A stretch of 64,000 nucleotides of DNA from Anniella stebbinsi (taxonomy: Eukaryota > Chordata > Lepidosauria > Squamata > Anniellidae). The stretch covers positions 181,357,654 to 181,421,653 of the forward strand of contig JARDYH010000001.1 of NCBI GenBank assembly GCA_029215795.1, in the 5' to 3' direction. The notes beneath the pieces were generated by a model. That model saw only the letters and a program-made list of their open reading frames with translations. It did not search any database and was not told the DNA's origin. Shown here piece after piece: positions 47,899 through 59,020 of the stretch. Positions within the stretch are counted from its first letter, which is position 1, and each line of letters opens with the position of its first letter. Both the position numbers and the translations under genes were made by a program.

Positions 47899-50800
47899 TT
47901 ATTCTATCCAGAAATTTATCGACTCTTTTGAAGGTGTTTGTCCCTTCCCCAATCTTAATACATATTCCAATAGGGGACTCCATATTTCCCCAAAATCATT
48001 TTTACCGGACATTCCCCTCTTTAATTTCATTTTACAAGTCAGCATATCATTCAAAGCCATATCCCATATTTCTTTATACCATTCTTCTATTGTATAGCTT
48101 CCTTGTCCTTTCCAATTTTTTGCAATCATTAGTCTAACAGGTGTCAGGAGATTGTTTATCAATTCTCTCTTATTTTTGTCCTCTTCCCCTCTATCCCATA
48201 TTGCTAGTAGAGCAAGCTTCGGGTTTAATTCCACTTTACTTCCAATTATTTCACTTATTTCTTCAAATACCCTTTTCCAAAATTTTTGTACATATTCACA
48301 GCTCCACTACATATGGTAATAAGTTCCAACCTCCTGGCATCCCCTCCAACAATTTTTAGATATTTTTTTGTCTATCTGGTGAAATCTAACCGGTGTTAGA
48401 TACCATCTCCACAATACCTTGTAAAAATCCTCCTTAATTCTGATCGATAACAATTTTAACATTCTTGCATTCCACAACCTCTCCCAGTTGTATTCCTTAA
48501 TTTCTCCATTCACATCCTCTTCCCAAACCTTTTTTATTGCTTTAAGTGAATTTTGAAACTCCTCCTCTATCAATAATTTATATATCTCACTAGTCAATCC
48601 TTTCTTAATTTTCTTTTCTTCTTTCCTACCTTTTGACTCTATTAAATCTTCAAATCTTGTATTATTTCTACACTTGTTATTTTTCAGTTTCCATTCCTGA
48701 GTCCATTTCCCTAATTGTATACATTTAAACCATGCTGATTTTTGACCTATCAATAGCTCTTTAATTTGCTCATTATCCTTCAAATTTTCCATCCACTTCC
48801 TTAACTTAATTATTTCCTTATCTTTCAATCTCGCTTCAATCTCCACTTTTAACACTCTTGGGAAATTCTCCACTACTACCACTGGAGCAAGTGGTGAGTC
48901 TCCTGGTATCAACTTCCCCCTAAATTTCTCCCAGATCTCCACTATATTTACCAATAAAGGGTTGTCCAGTCCCTTTAATTCTTTCTTTTGAATTTTTTTT
49001 AAAAAAATATTTTTCAATTTATAATCTATTTCCCTGGTTTGCGTCTCCAACCACTCCAAATCTTCCTCCCCTAGAATACCTCTTATAACATATCTTAACT
49101 GATTAGCTATATAATAATACTTAATATTTGGAAGTCCTAAACCTCCCTTCTTTTGAGCCTTATACCATAACCCTTTATTAATCCTAGCTTTCTTATCCCC
49201 ATTACAATATGCATTAATTATATTTTGCCAACTTTTCAACTCTACATCTGATATTTTAATTGGTAACATTCTAAACAAAAAATTAATCTTAGGTAAAATC
49301 TTCATTTTAATAATTGCTATTCTACCAAACCAAGAATGTTTTAATTTCTTATATACTTCTAATTTCTCCCCTACTTGTTTTTTTAAAGCTACCAAATTAA
49401 GTTCCTCTAGCCTTTCTAAATCTCTATCAATATTAATCCCTAAGTAACGTACTATATTTTTAAGTCTAAGACCCAACTTAACCTTACCTTCTTCCAGCTC
49501 TTCCTTATTATAATTAAATAACATCATTTCTGACTTCCCCCAATTTACTTTTAATCCCGTAATTTCTCCAAATTCTCTTAAATGTTTCTTAATCACCTCT
49601 GCACTCCCTAGGGGATCTTCTACGGTCAATAAAGTATCGTCCGCAAACATATTCATTTTAATCTTCTCTTTTCTCCCTATCCCCTTCACTCTTTCATCTT
49701 CCCTTATTACATTTGCCAAAATTTCTATTACTATTGCGAATAAGATCGGTGAAAGAGGACATCCCTGCCTAGTTCCTCGGGCTAGTGTAATCTGTTGCGT
49801 TAACCCATCATTAACCATTATTTCCGCTTTATTGTTTTTATACAACTTATCCATCACTCCCATAAATTTGTCTCCAAACCCAAATGTTTTTAATATTGTT
49901 TTAAGTGCTGGCCATTCCACACAATCAAAGGCTTTGAATATGTCCAATGCTAACAAACCTGCTTTTAAATTCCTTTTTTTTATAATACTAATTATATTTA
50001 ATACTCTTCCCATTAAATTAGACATTTGCCTACCCGGTATAAATCCACACTGATCTTTTTTAATATATTTACAAATAAATGTGGCCATTCTTTTTGCCAA
50101 TATTGCCGTAAATATCTTTGAATCTTGATTTATTAAGGAAATTGGTCTGTATGATGCGGGATCCATTAAGTCCTTACCAGGTTTTGGAATTAATATAATC
50201 AGGGAGTGATCCCATGATGGCGGAGTCTTCCCCCCCTCTATTATATTATTAAATAGTTTCTTTAATCTTGGTATTAAAATTCCTTTAAAAAGCTTATAAT
50301 ACTCCGACCCCAATCCATCCATCCCTGGTGATTTTCCTCCTTTCAGTTTATCAATAACTCCCTCTATCTCTTTTTCAGTAACTAAACCTTCCATATAATC
50401 CCTATCCTGCTTCTGCAATTTTATTTTCCAATTCCTCTCTACATATTCCAATACCTTATCTTGCGGTCCCGACCCTGATGTATATAATTCACTATAAAAA
50501 TCCTTAAATATATTTAATTTATCTTTCATTAAATTACAACTATTCCCTGCCTTATCCTTAATTGTCCCTATCATATTCTTAGCCTTTTCTAACTGTGTGG
50601 ATCTGGCCAGCATCTTTGAATTCCTATTGCTATATTCAAAAAAATCTCTTTTTAAATACAACAATTTTTTTTGTACTTGTTCTAATTCTTCTTTCTCTAG
50701 TTCCTTTTTCTTAGCTTGAATTTGGGGAATTAGGCGTTTATCTTTTGTCTCCTTTAACTTATCTTCCAAACTCAATTCTTCAATCTTTTTATTTTGGGCT

Positions 50801-51729
50801 TCCTGTTGTTTTTTTAATGTACAACTTTCCCTAATACAAATCCCTCTTACCACAGCTTTCATTGTATCCCACAATATGTCCTGCCGGTCATTCTCTTTTT
50901 CATTAATCTCCCATATTTCCTGCAATTCTTTCTTTATCTTCTCCATTGTATCTTTTTTATTCAGCAACCTTACATCCAATCTCCATCTCTTCGCTTGTCT
51001 ATAATCTTTTTTGGTTTCCATGTCCATTGTCATTAACGCGTGGTCGGTAACCTTGATAACTCCAATATCACAATCTATAATTTTGGGTAACATATTTTTT
51101 GATACAAAAATATAATCTATCCTTGAATAGCTCTTAAATCTCTGTGAGTAGAAGGTATACTTCCTTTCTTCCCCTCTTAAAACTCTCCACACATCCATTA
51201 ATTCTTTCCCTTCCATTAATTTGCTTCACTCTGTCTTCCCCACCCTCTTAGTATCTTTTAGTATGTTATCCCTATCTTTCCCTATATCTAGTACCATATT
51301 AAAGTCACCCGCCATCACAATATGCTTTTTACCCACTTCTCCCAACACGTTAAATACTTCATCAATAAAATCCATTTGTTTCCCATTTGGAGCATAGACA
51401 TTCACCAGTACATATTCATCTTCTCCCAACTTGCAGAACATAATAAGAAACCTCCCGTTTTTATCTTTCTTTACACTTTGAATAGTTATACCACATGTTT
51501 TTGAAATTATTATTGCCACCCCTCTCGATTTCGAAGTTCCATATGCCTTCTCGTAAACGCCCACCTCCCTCATTCGAAGCTCATTAACTCCATCTTTGGC
51601 CTGATGAGTTTCCTGCAAAAAAATTACATCTATTTTTTTGTTCTTTAATAACATTTCAATTCTTTTTCTTTTTATTACTGTTCCTAGCCCTTTAACATTC
51701 AATGTTGCCAATCTAAGTTTATTTTCCAT
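47899..51729 (-). pseudogene. L1 ORF2, copy 2: nearly intact, two in-frame stop codons
   Basis: One continuous frame of 1277 codons, the normal L1 ORF2 length, is broken only by TGA at 51226-51228 and TAG at 48307-48309. The APE endonuclease occupies the first 240 or so residues (LNVKGLGTVIKRKR, FLQETHQ, AGDFNM, YSRIDYIF, TDHALM). The RT has [39 protein letters not shown] and MFADDTLL. The C-terminal region has the SWFGRIAIIKMKILPKI and WRGCQEVGTYYHM motifs. The second stop sits at the position where copy 1 has a cysteine/tryptophan codon. Both stops are single-base changes from sense codons, so inactivation looks recent. Confidence 0.93.
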
Positions 51730-51939
51730 CTCTCACTTTCACACACATCTTTAAGTCGGTCTCCCTCTGTGTAGCACATTCCCCCCCTCCCTAACCCTCC
51801 CCCCCACATTCACCCCCATTTTCACCCCCCTCCTCACCAGCTTCCTGGGCATTGGTCCCAATCTTCTTAGAACTCTTAGGGGGGGGGGGGAAACTCGGCC
51901 CAGCATTCCGGGATAACGTCTACCCTCCCTCCGTATCTT

Positions 51940-52872
51940 CTATTCATTACTCCCTCCTGCCGCGCCTTCGTCTTGCTTCTCTCCTCCAGCCGATGTGGCA
52001 TCCATTATGCCCAGCTCCTCCAATAGCTCGATTCCTTGCTCACAAGATGTAATTCTTTGCTGCTTCCCGTTCCACTTAAATCTCAAGAAAACTGGGTATC
52101 CCCAATTATAGGAAATCGATTTCTTCTTCAATGCCCCTGTACAGATTCTAACGCTCTTCCTCCACTGCACCGTTTGGGGGCACAAATCCTGGAAGACCTC
52201 AATTGGTGTTGCTTGAAGCGTTGGTTGACCTTGACTTCTAACTGCTTGCATTAATTTTTCTTTTTTGTAATAATTAGCAAATTTCACAATAATGTCTCTT
52301 GGGAACTCTCTTGTCTTTCCAACTCCCACTCTATGGGCCCGCTCAATATCTTCCATTCTCCAATCTTCCTGTGGCGCCAGCTGTTTGACCCCTGCCAAGA
52401 TTAATTCTCTTATACTATTAAGGGTCTCCTCTTGCTGCTCCCCAAAAGATCTTATGCGTATATTTGCTCTTCGGTCTCTGTCTTCCATCGCGATAAGCCG
52501 TAAATCCTGATGCATTAGCTGTTCCTCTTGTTTCTTATATAGAACCTTTAGTTCTCCAGTTTCTTCTTGCAATGCTCCAACTTCTTTCTCCACCTTTTGA
52601 AGTCCTGCCAAGAGTTGCTGTTGCGAATCGGTAATCCTTTTAGCCAATCGTTCTTCTTGCTTCAATAACGCCTGCTCGAGGTTTCCATCTTGTTTTAAAA
52701 TGGCAAGATCCAGCATCTTTTGGATAGTCTGAATCAGCTCATCTGTTGGGTCAGCTTGCCTCCCTGTGGATGTTTTAGGAATTGCACCTGGCTTAATTCC
52801 AGTCTTAGCACTGGCATTTCCGGCATGACTAGGAGATTGCTTCTTTGTCTTTTCAGAATCCTTATCTGACAT
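51940..52872 (-). CDS. L1 ORF1 protein (RNA-binding chaperone), intact
   Basis: A 310-residue open frame starting MSDKDSEK. An upstream in-frame ATG at 52959 would add 29 residues. I prefer 52872 because copy 1 starts with the same MSDK motif. Residues about 45-130 form a Gln/Glu/Leu-rich coiled coil for trimerisation. An RRM follows (about 135-212: ANIRIRSF, FPRDIIVKFANYYKKEKL), then the C-terminal domain (215-295: QATPIEVFQDL, SYNWGYPVFLRF). In L1 biology this protein coats the L1 RNA in the cytoplasm and forms the RNP with ORF2. No break was found, so the copy could supply ORF1p if transcribed. Confidence 0.9.
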   Translation of the reverse strand: MSDKDSEKTKKQSPSHAGNASAKTGIKPGAIPKTSTGRQADPTDELIQTIQKMLDLAILKQDGNLEQALLKQEERLAKRITDSQQQLLAGLQKVEKEVGALQEETGELKVLYKKQEEQLMHQDLRLIAMEDRDRRANIRIRSFGEQQEETLNSIRELILAGVKQLAPQEDWRMEDIERAHRVGVGKTREFPRDIIVKFANYYKKEKLMQAVRSQGQPTLQATPIEVFQDLCPQTVQWRKSVRICTGALKKKSISYNWGYPVFLRFKWNGKQQRITSCEQGIELLEELGIMDATSAGGEKQDEGAAGGSNE

Positions 52873-53530
52873 TTTATCAGTACGGAGTAGCCTGTAGCTT
52901 CTATCGGACGGACGATCGCCCTTAGGTCGACTCCAAGAAGTTAATTTCTTCTTGCTCATCCACTATTCAAGCCTATCCGATAAGCACACAGCCACTTCAA
53001 GCCAGGGATCAAAATCTCTTTCCCTCAGTCACTCCCTCTGGCTTCTCTGTCTCCCGAACAGCCTTTTAATCACTTATAATCTTTTAATTGTTCTTTTAAT
53101 TGCCACGGCTGAAACGTTAGTTTCGTTTCTCCTCGGGCTGAGCTAGCCCCTCCTCTCAGCCACTCAGTTATACAACCAGCAGTCTTTCCACGCTTGAAAG
53201 CTTAAAAGTTTTCCAAAGCTTAAAAATCTCTTTTCTGAAAGTTAGCAATCATTCTAACGTCCATTCAATCAGCCAGCAATGTAAATACGTCTTTTATTTA
53301 CCTTCACCGTACTTCAAGGCTGTCGGTCCGTCACCTCCCTCTGCCAAGCCGGTTATAAAATCATAAATCTCCTTCCAGCTGCAGTCTCTTTAGCAAGCTT
53401 TCCCCTCTCCTTAGCAGACTTGTATATAACAAATCGCTCTTTTAAGATAGGGAATTTACAGTTAATTCACTGCTTCTTACGGAGGATGAAGGATTTGCGA
53501 CCTATCCCATGTTTTGCTAGGCCACGCCCC

Positions 53531-53625
53531 CACCCAGTGAGCTTCCATAGCCGAGTGAGGACTAGAACCCAGATCTCCTGACTCTCTGTCCAACACTCTA
53601 GCCACTACACCACAATCCACAAGTC
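53531..53625 (-). mobile_element. MIR-like SINE, right part
   Basis: Continues the SINE at 47602-47765 with AGGACTAGAACCCAGATCTC and CTAGCCACTACACCAC, the inverted tRNA-like promoter end (B-box-like GTTC region in reverse). Confidence 0.75.
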
Positions 53626-54340
53626 ATACATTTAATAGACTAGCAATATTAAATGGATAATCAATATGAAGTTCAGGTTAATTCTGGTTAACTTTGTATG
53701 AATGACTTGACAGTTTAGCATAATCCTACTTAGAAGTAAGTTGAGTTTACTGTATTGAGTTTACTTCCAGGTAACTAAGCATAGGATCGCAGCCTAAATA
53801 ATTTAAAGGGCACACAAAGATAGCAAAGTGCACAGCACCTTTTTTTTTAAAAAAAAAAAGACTTAGTGCCCTAGTTCTACACAAAATATTAACTTTATAT
53901 TGGCATCTAGTAATCGTGAAGCAAGTTCAAAAATGCAAACTATGTGGCAACAGTTAGCAGACATATAGCATCTTCAGGCTACACTTTACAGCATTTCCCT
54001 CATTTAAAAAAAAACACTGTGCAAGACTCCCTTAGAGGTTACATTCAGACAAAACTACAAGATCAGTGGATCTTGCAGCTGATCTACTTATGGTTACTGA
54101 CCATGCACTGGATTACAGTCTTAATCAGTAAATGAATCAACTAATATAGTTGATTAATCATGGTAACAAATTTTAATCAATGCAATTAAGGGATAGCTTT
54201 CTTTTTAAAAAATCTCTTGCATCTGGTGTGTGTTACTGTAATAAACAAGAACCTTTAAAAGATGGCCTTTCTGTCCAAAAGATGGCTGCTTTTTAACATT
54301 TTCTCATGCTTCCTTCAATATTTCCAAAAATCGCTTACAG
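53626..54340. other. Non-coding spacer with a short palindromic repeat
   Basis: Around 53711-53797 lies a degenerate palindrome (ATCCTACTTAGAAGTAAG to TTACTTCCAGGTAACTAAGC) ending ATAGGATCGCAGCC. I recognise it from memory as a common squamate MITE-like repeat. Otherwise nothing is seen. Confidence 0.45.
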
Positions 54341-55371
54341 TGAGGTTTCGATAATAAACAAATATATATAACCAGTAGATTAGATGTAGGCGCTCGTCTC
54401 AACGCACAGGCGCTGCAAAACTCAAGCAGCCTGCAAAATCGAGGTCGAGGAGAAGCAGCTCCGTAAAGAATTCAAAGGTTATAAGTTTTATCTGGTTGCT
54501 CTTGGCTCCTTTTAATGAACTTTCTCCCTGGCTGCTTCTGACATTTTTGCTCTTTATATCTCATTGTATTGTTCTACTACTATACTCCTTCACTCCTACA
54601 CTCTGTGAGATAAATGACAAAAAACGGCTTACTATAGGTTTAGGAAGAAGAATGATAAGGAATGACAGAGGAATGGACTTTTCTTAACTTTTATAATCTT
54701 TACAATTTATAAGCTTTCGTCGGTTCAATCCTATGTGATACTTGGAATTTTAGTCTTGATTTTATACCTTAATTTTTAAACACAGTCCGGGTGCGTCTGT
54801 GCTACCTCAAGAGTTAAGACGGAGTGATTACAGGTAGCCTACAATGGTTAATATGAGATGGCAATGTAGAGAACAGGGAATTAGCTCACCACCTGTTTTT
54901 GATCTACCACAGAGAAAAAAACAGACAAAACAGACCAAAATATCAAGGTTCTTTCGCCCTAAAGTTCAACCTAACAACAAAGCAAATACAGACGATTACA
55001 ATCTCTTTGATTGGTCAATAACCTTACCCTGGAGAGGATTTGAGACTTTAATTAATACTGAAAGCCCAGAGTCAGCCATAGATTTGGCCACTGAAATAGC
55101 CGAAATAGAGAAATCAGAGAAAGCTGGAATAGGAGCTGTAGTTGAAGCTGAGGTTGAGGTTGGAGTTGATGTTGAAGCGTTATATGGGAAAGAGATCAAC
55201 ACTTCTGAGCATATAGAAAGTCACTCCCACTTAACAACAAAGCCAGATGTAACCGCAAGTAGTAATAAACAGAGAGTGCAAGTAGCATATGGACAAAGTC
55301 ATTCTACAATAAACTCAAGTATAGATGTTGATGCTGAATTGGATTATGAAAATATATATAACATTCTGTAG
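54341..55371 (+). pseudogene. LINE family A/B copy B: 5' UTR and ORF1, with N-terminal PIP-box
   Basis: ATG at 54844 opens 175 codons. Residues 30-37 read QTKISRFF, a perfect PIP-box, embedded in KKQTKQTKISRFFRPK. The same motif sits at residues 41-48 in copy A, while flanking sequence hardly aligns. The rest is acidic with repeated Val/Glu dipeptides (VEAEVEVGVDVEA) and has no known fold. The frame ends much earlier than in copy A, probably because of an internal deletion or a stop near 55371, before the endonuclease at about 55490. Confidence 0.7.
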
Positions 55372-55489
55372 AATTTAATACAAAACAATAATAGCTGTGT
55401 TTTTTTAGGGCAACTGAGCACTCCGATTGCCCTGAAGCCATAACTAGTATTCTGGAGCAACAACAGCAACAAGAACATCATCAACAGTG

Positions 55490-56065
55490 ATTACGCATCC
55501 TGTCTTGGAATATGGCAGGATGGAGAAATAAGTTTGCTGATCCAGATTTTATTATTTATCTAAAATCATTTGATCTGTTATGTTTACAAGAAACCTGGAT
55601 TATTGACACCGAAACGATACAGCTACAAGGCTTTAAACTCCTAGCTCTTCCTGCGATTAAGAGGGGCTGTCATGGCCGTGGCAGCGGCGGTATTGCAACT
55701 TTCCTTTCTACGGATACCTGGATGGACATGTTAGATTTGGAATTGTCAGATTGTGGTTACATCCAAACAGTTATGGTGAAATTTCTTATGAAACTCCTGG
55801 TTGTTTGCATGAATGTATACATTCCCCCTAGAGCTTCTAAATATAATAATATCCAACTATGGGTGGAACTGGACAGAGTACTTTACCTAGTGGAGGAAAC
55901 TATTCCCAGTGCAGAGTTATTATTGTGTGGAGATTTTAACGCATGGATGGGAAATGGTAATGAACAATTATATACGGACTTACTGATAGATGGGGAAATT
56001 GAAACTACCCCAGTTAGAAGTTCCTCTGATTGTATTGTTAACAAATATGGGGAAACTCTGTTTTC
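55490..56065 (+). pseudogene. LINE family A/B copy B: APE endonuclease, truncated by the Harbinger junction
   Basis: An open run carries ILSWNMAGWRNKF, LLCLQETW (catalytic Glu), GSGGIATFLST, VNVYIPP-type (MNVYIPPRA) and LLCGDFNAWMG, i.e. the order of an APE-type endonuclease. SSSDCIVNKYG continues to about 56065. There the sequence changes to the Harbinger transposase 3' end on the opposite strand. RT is absent. Confidence 0.75.
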
Positions 56066-57511
56066 TCTTAAGGCATCTCTGACCTTTTCCCCAGCAGCCT
56101 TTTCTTGAATTTCCTCATGCCCCATTGGCAGCGGGGCACCCAGGGTTGCCAGTTCAATTTGCCTTGCTTCGTGGAGATCCAATGCAACATCATGTCCTTG
56201 ACTTTCACAAATGTTGTGTAGAATGACACAGGCAGATATCACAGAAATGACGTTTTCTTCAGCGAGTTCTATCCTGGACGACAGGCATCTCCACCGTGCT
56301 TTTAACCTTCCAAAGGCACATTCAACAACATTCCTCGCCCGTGACAGACAGTGGTTGAAATGTTGCTTTTGCTGGTCCAGGGCTCCGCCGTAAGGTTTCA
56401 TCAGCCACTTCCGAATGGGGTAAGCGGAATCAGCCACCACCAGTGGAGGAATCTGCACGTCATTAACAGTAATGGTAGGGTTCCCTGGGATGAAGACACC
56501 AGCTTCCATGGCCTCAAAGAACGCAGAGTTCCTGAAGACATGGGCATCGTGATTTCTCCCACTCCAACCTATTTCCACATCCATGAATCGCCCACGGTGG
56601 TCCACTGTGCCTTGAAGGAGCATGGAAAAAAAGCGTTTCCGGTTTATGTAGTCAGGGCCTTGCCTAGGAGGACAGGCAATTTCAATGTGACATCCATCTG
56701 TGGCTGCAACACAATGAAAGAAGCCCAGTTTGGAAAATCCACTCATGATCTGAGAGAGAAAACATAAATAATGGAAAATAAATCATTACTGCTTCATCGG
56801 CTGGCATGCTTGAGATACAATGATCAAGTTCCATTTGGCCACCTATATAACAGCCTAGCCCATCTTTTCCTATCCCAAATAATAAAAAACAAGACTCACC
56901 TCTGGAACATTGCCAAGGCAAACTGTTTTTCTCAGAAGCGCATGCTCCATGGCTAGGCAGACCTCCACAACGATCATGGCTGCCGTTGTTCTACCGATCC
57001 CAAATTGCTGAGCCACCACCCGGTAACCACCAGGATTTGCTAGCCTCCATATACAGATGGCCACGCGCTTCACCATTGGAATGGCTTCCCTCATGTTCGT
57101 ATTGCGACGTTCTAGAAATGGCCGAAGATGGTCTGCAATCTGGAAAAGGGTTGCTCTGGTCATCCTAAAGTTCTCTAGCCACTGCTCATCACCCCAGAGG
57201 GCTAGAACATCGTTTTCCCACCAGTCACGACTCCTGGGGAAGCACCACCATCTTCTTGGTCTCTGTTTTTTCATCAAAGGAACATATAATAAATTCTCTT
57301 GGAGTCTATCTTGTTGGAGTCTTAAAAGATAAGAGTTGTTCTCTTGGAGCCTTCTCATGATGATTCGTCTTCTTCTTCTTCTCCGTTGAATCGTTCTCCT
57401 TAGGCAAGTCAATGTAACGTGCATATTTGCGATCAGAAGTTGAATCGCATAAATGAGGGAACGAGAAATCGAGGTAGGAGCCATCTCGCCTTCTCTTCCC
57501 GTCCAGCTCAA
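56066..57511 (-). CDS. PIF/Harbinger transposase (HARBI1-like), two exons, 3' end lost at junction
   Basis: Exon 1 runs 57511 to 56900 and ends at donor GAG|GTGAGT; exon 2 starts at 56749 after TTCTCTCTCAG. The join is in phase across a 150-bp intron. The protein is about 432 aa to the junction. An Arg run (residues 43-49) is a possible nuclear signal. An HTH lies at about 164-180 (VVAQQFGIGRTTAAMIV). The DDE triad is complete: D222 in AATDGCHI, D311 in VVADSAYP, E347 in RNVVECAFGRLKARW, with 35 residues between the last two. Near KVRDALREN the frame runs on into antisense LINE sequence and stops at 55883. The native last codons, 3' UTR and left terminal repeat are therefore missing. No inactivating stop or shift precedes that point. 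The start could also be M10. Confidence 0.85.
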
Positions 57512-57598
57512 AATGGCGTTTCAGTAAGAGAAAAGGGTAACCAAACTTGCTTCTCTGGTGTCGCCTAGGTAAATGAACTCAACGGTCGACGAAACTCA

Positions 57599-57981
57599 GA
57601 TCACGTGCTTGTATGCATATGCTCGCGCGCGAAGGTGCGCGTAACCTGAAGGCATTTTTTTCCCCCCGCTCAGCTCTGCCCTCTCCCCCCCTCCCATCTC
57701 GTTGCCAGGTAACCCGAAATTACGTAGGCAGGCAGGTACATTCCTGTGGGTGGAGTACAGGAAGGGAGGGCTGGGAAAGGGGTTGGCTCTGATCACGTGC
57801 TTGTATGCATATGCACGCGCGCGAAGGTGCGCGTAACCTGAAGGCATTTTTTTCCCCCCGCTCAGCTCTGCCCTCTCCCCCCCTCCCATCTCGTTGCCAG
57901 GCAACCCGAAATTACGTAGGCAGGCAGGTACATTCCTGTGGGTGGAGTACAGGAAGGGAGGGCTGGGAAAGGGGTTGGCTT
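57599..57981. repeat. Tandem duplication, two units of about 191 bp, in the transposase leader
   Basis: Units 57599-57788 and 57791-57981 are nearly identical (GATCACGTGCTTGTATGCAT to GGAAAGGGGTTGGCT). Each holds a CACGTG E-box and a GCGCGCGAAGGTGCGCG palindrome-like block. The pair lies immediately upstream of the transposase start. Confidence 0.9.
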
Positions 57982-58186
57982 TAGGCAAAAAGCGAATTAA
58001 AATGTCTGTTTCCTCCTCCCGAAGCCCCGCATGTGAACAATTAAAACGCGCGTCGGAGAAAAGCGATAATGCGCTTCAACGCCTCTCGCTGCCTCCCGTG
58101 CAGAGGGATGAGGCGTAAATGCGCCTCCGCGATAGTGCGCATAATACCACAAACGGGCGCAAAAGCGCATCCTTGTGGAGGGGGCC

Positions 58187-59020
58187 TTGGTCTCTGCGTG
58201 GGCAGAACCCCTAGGGAGGTGAGTGTTCAGTGCCAAACCCCTGTGCCAAACTTGTGTAAGCCATGTTTTCCCTAACTTTACTCTATTTACTCTATTTCAG
58301 CAAGTCACAGGAAGGAAGCATGTGTCAAGACCTGCTAGAAGCATAAACCAATAAGGAAAGTGCATAAACAAATAAGGAAAGTTTCCGCATAAAGGCTTCA
58401 TGGCCTGAGAATGAATGAATGAATGAATGTGTAGAGGGTGGGATATTGTTATTACATCCTATGCTAAAACAATCCATCTCTAAATTTCCCTTAGAACATA
58501 GCATAGAGAGAACTGCAGGGGATCAAAGACGGTGTCGTGTGGAACCTCTGTGATGTGACCAGACCAGAAGGCAACCGCTTCCTTTTTCTGGATCATTCAT
58601 TCCATTCTTCAAGCAAAAGCCAAGTCCCGCTCCAGGCAGCACTGACTGTGTTTATTCTTTTTTCATCAAGAAGAAGCTGCATTAGGAAATGAGACTACTT
58701 ATAGACAATCCCTTTAGAATATGTGAATTTTATTTTCTATGTTGATTTCGCTTTTACATTGCTGTTTTGAGATGTTCAGTGACTTCAAAGTAACGTATGT
58801 TTCTTTCAATGTGTAATGCAATGCTGTTGCAAATGCTGTTAATTTTATTTTCTTTGCTGATTTTTCTTTTACATTGCTGTTAGTAATTAGATATTGTTAT
58901 GAGATGTATGTTCATAATAATGTGACTTTCAACTATGTTTCTTTCAATGTCAAATTAAATGCTGTTGTAAATGCTGTTAATTTTATTTTCTATGCTGAAA
59001 TTGTTGTTGCCATATTGCCA
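58187..59020. other. Non-coding; contains (TGAA)n at 58410-58430
   Basis: AT-rich sequence with repeated TTTTATTTTCT...GCTG words at about 58727, 58845 and 58980, suggesting imperfect duplications. No supportable ORF. Confidence 0.45.

Larger units (their letters stand above)
47766..53530 (-). mobile_element. Full-length L1 LINE, copy 2 (5.77 kb), with perfect 15-bp target duplication
   Basis: CACCCAGTGAGCTTC flanks both sides (47751-47765 and 53531-53545). The minus-strand 5' end begins GGGGGCGTGGC and the 3' end is a T-rich run on the plus strand, i.e. a poly(A) tail. The order is leader (about 650 bp), ORF1, a spacer of about 210 bp, ORF2 and a short 3' UTR. It inserted into the SINE, which restores cleanly on removal. 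Confidence 0.95.
56066..58186 (-). mobile_element. PIF/Harbinger element D, transposase-bearing, one end deleted
   Basis: The right terminus, read inward, is GGCCCCCTCCACAAGGATGC, followed by subterminal GCGCATTTACGCC and TTGAAGCGCATTATCGC words. These align with MITE B (20320-20664) and derivatives A and C, so D represents their autonomous class. The left terminus is absent at 56065. A roughly 190-bp tandem duplication lies in the leader. Confidence 0.8.

Noticed and set aside
57596..57988. 130-codon minus-strand frame with an internal repeat
   Set aside because: It is the 191-bp tandem duplication read through; the repetition reflects DNA duplication, not a repeat protein.
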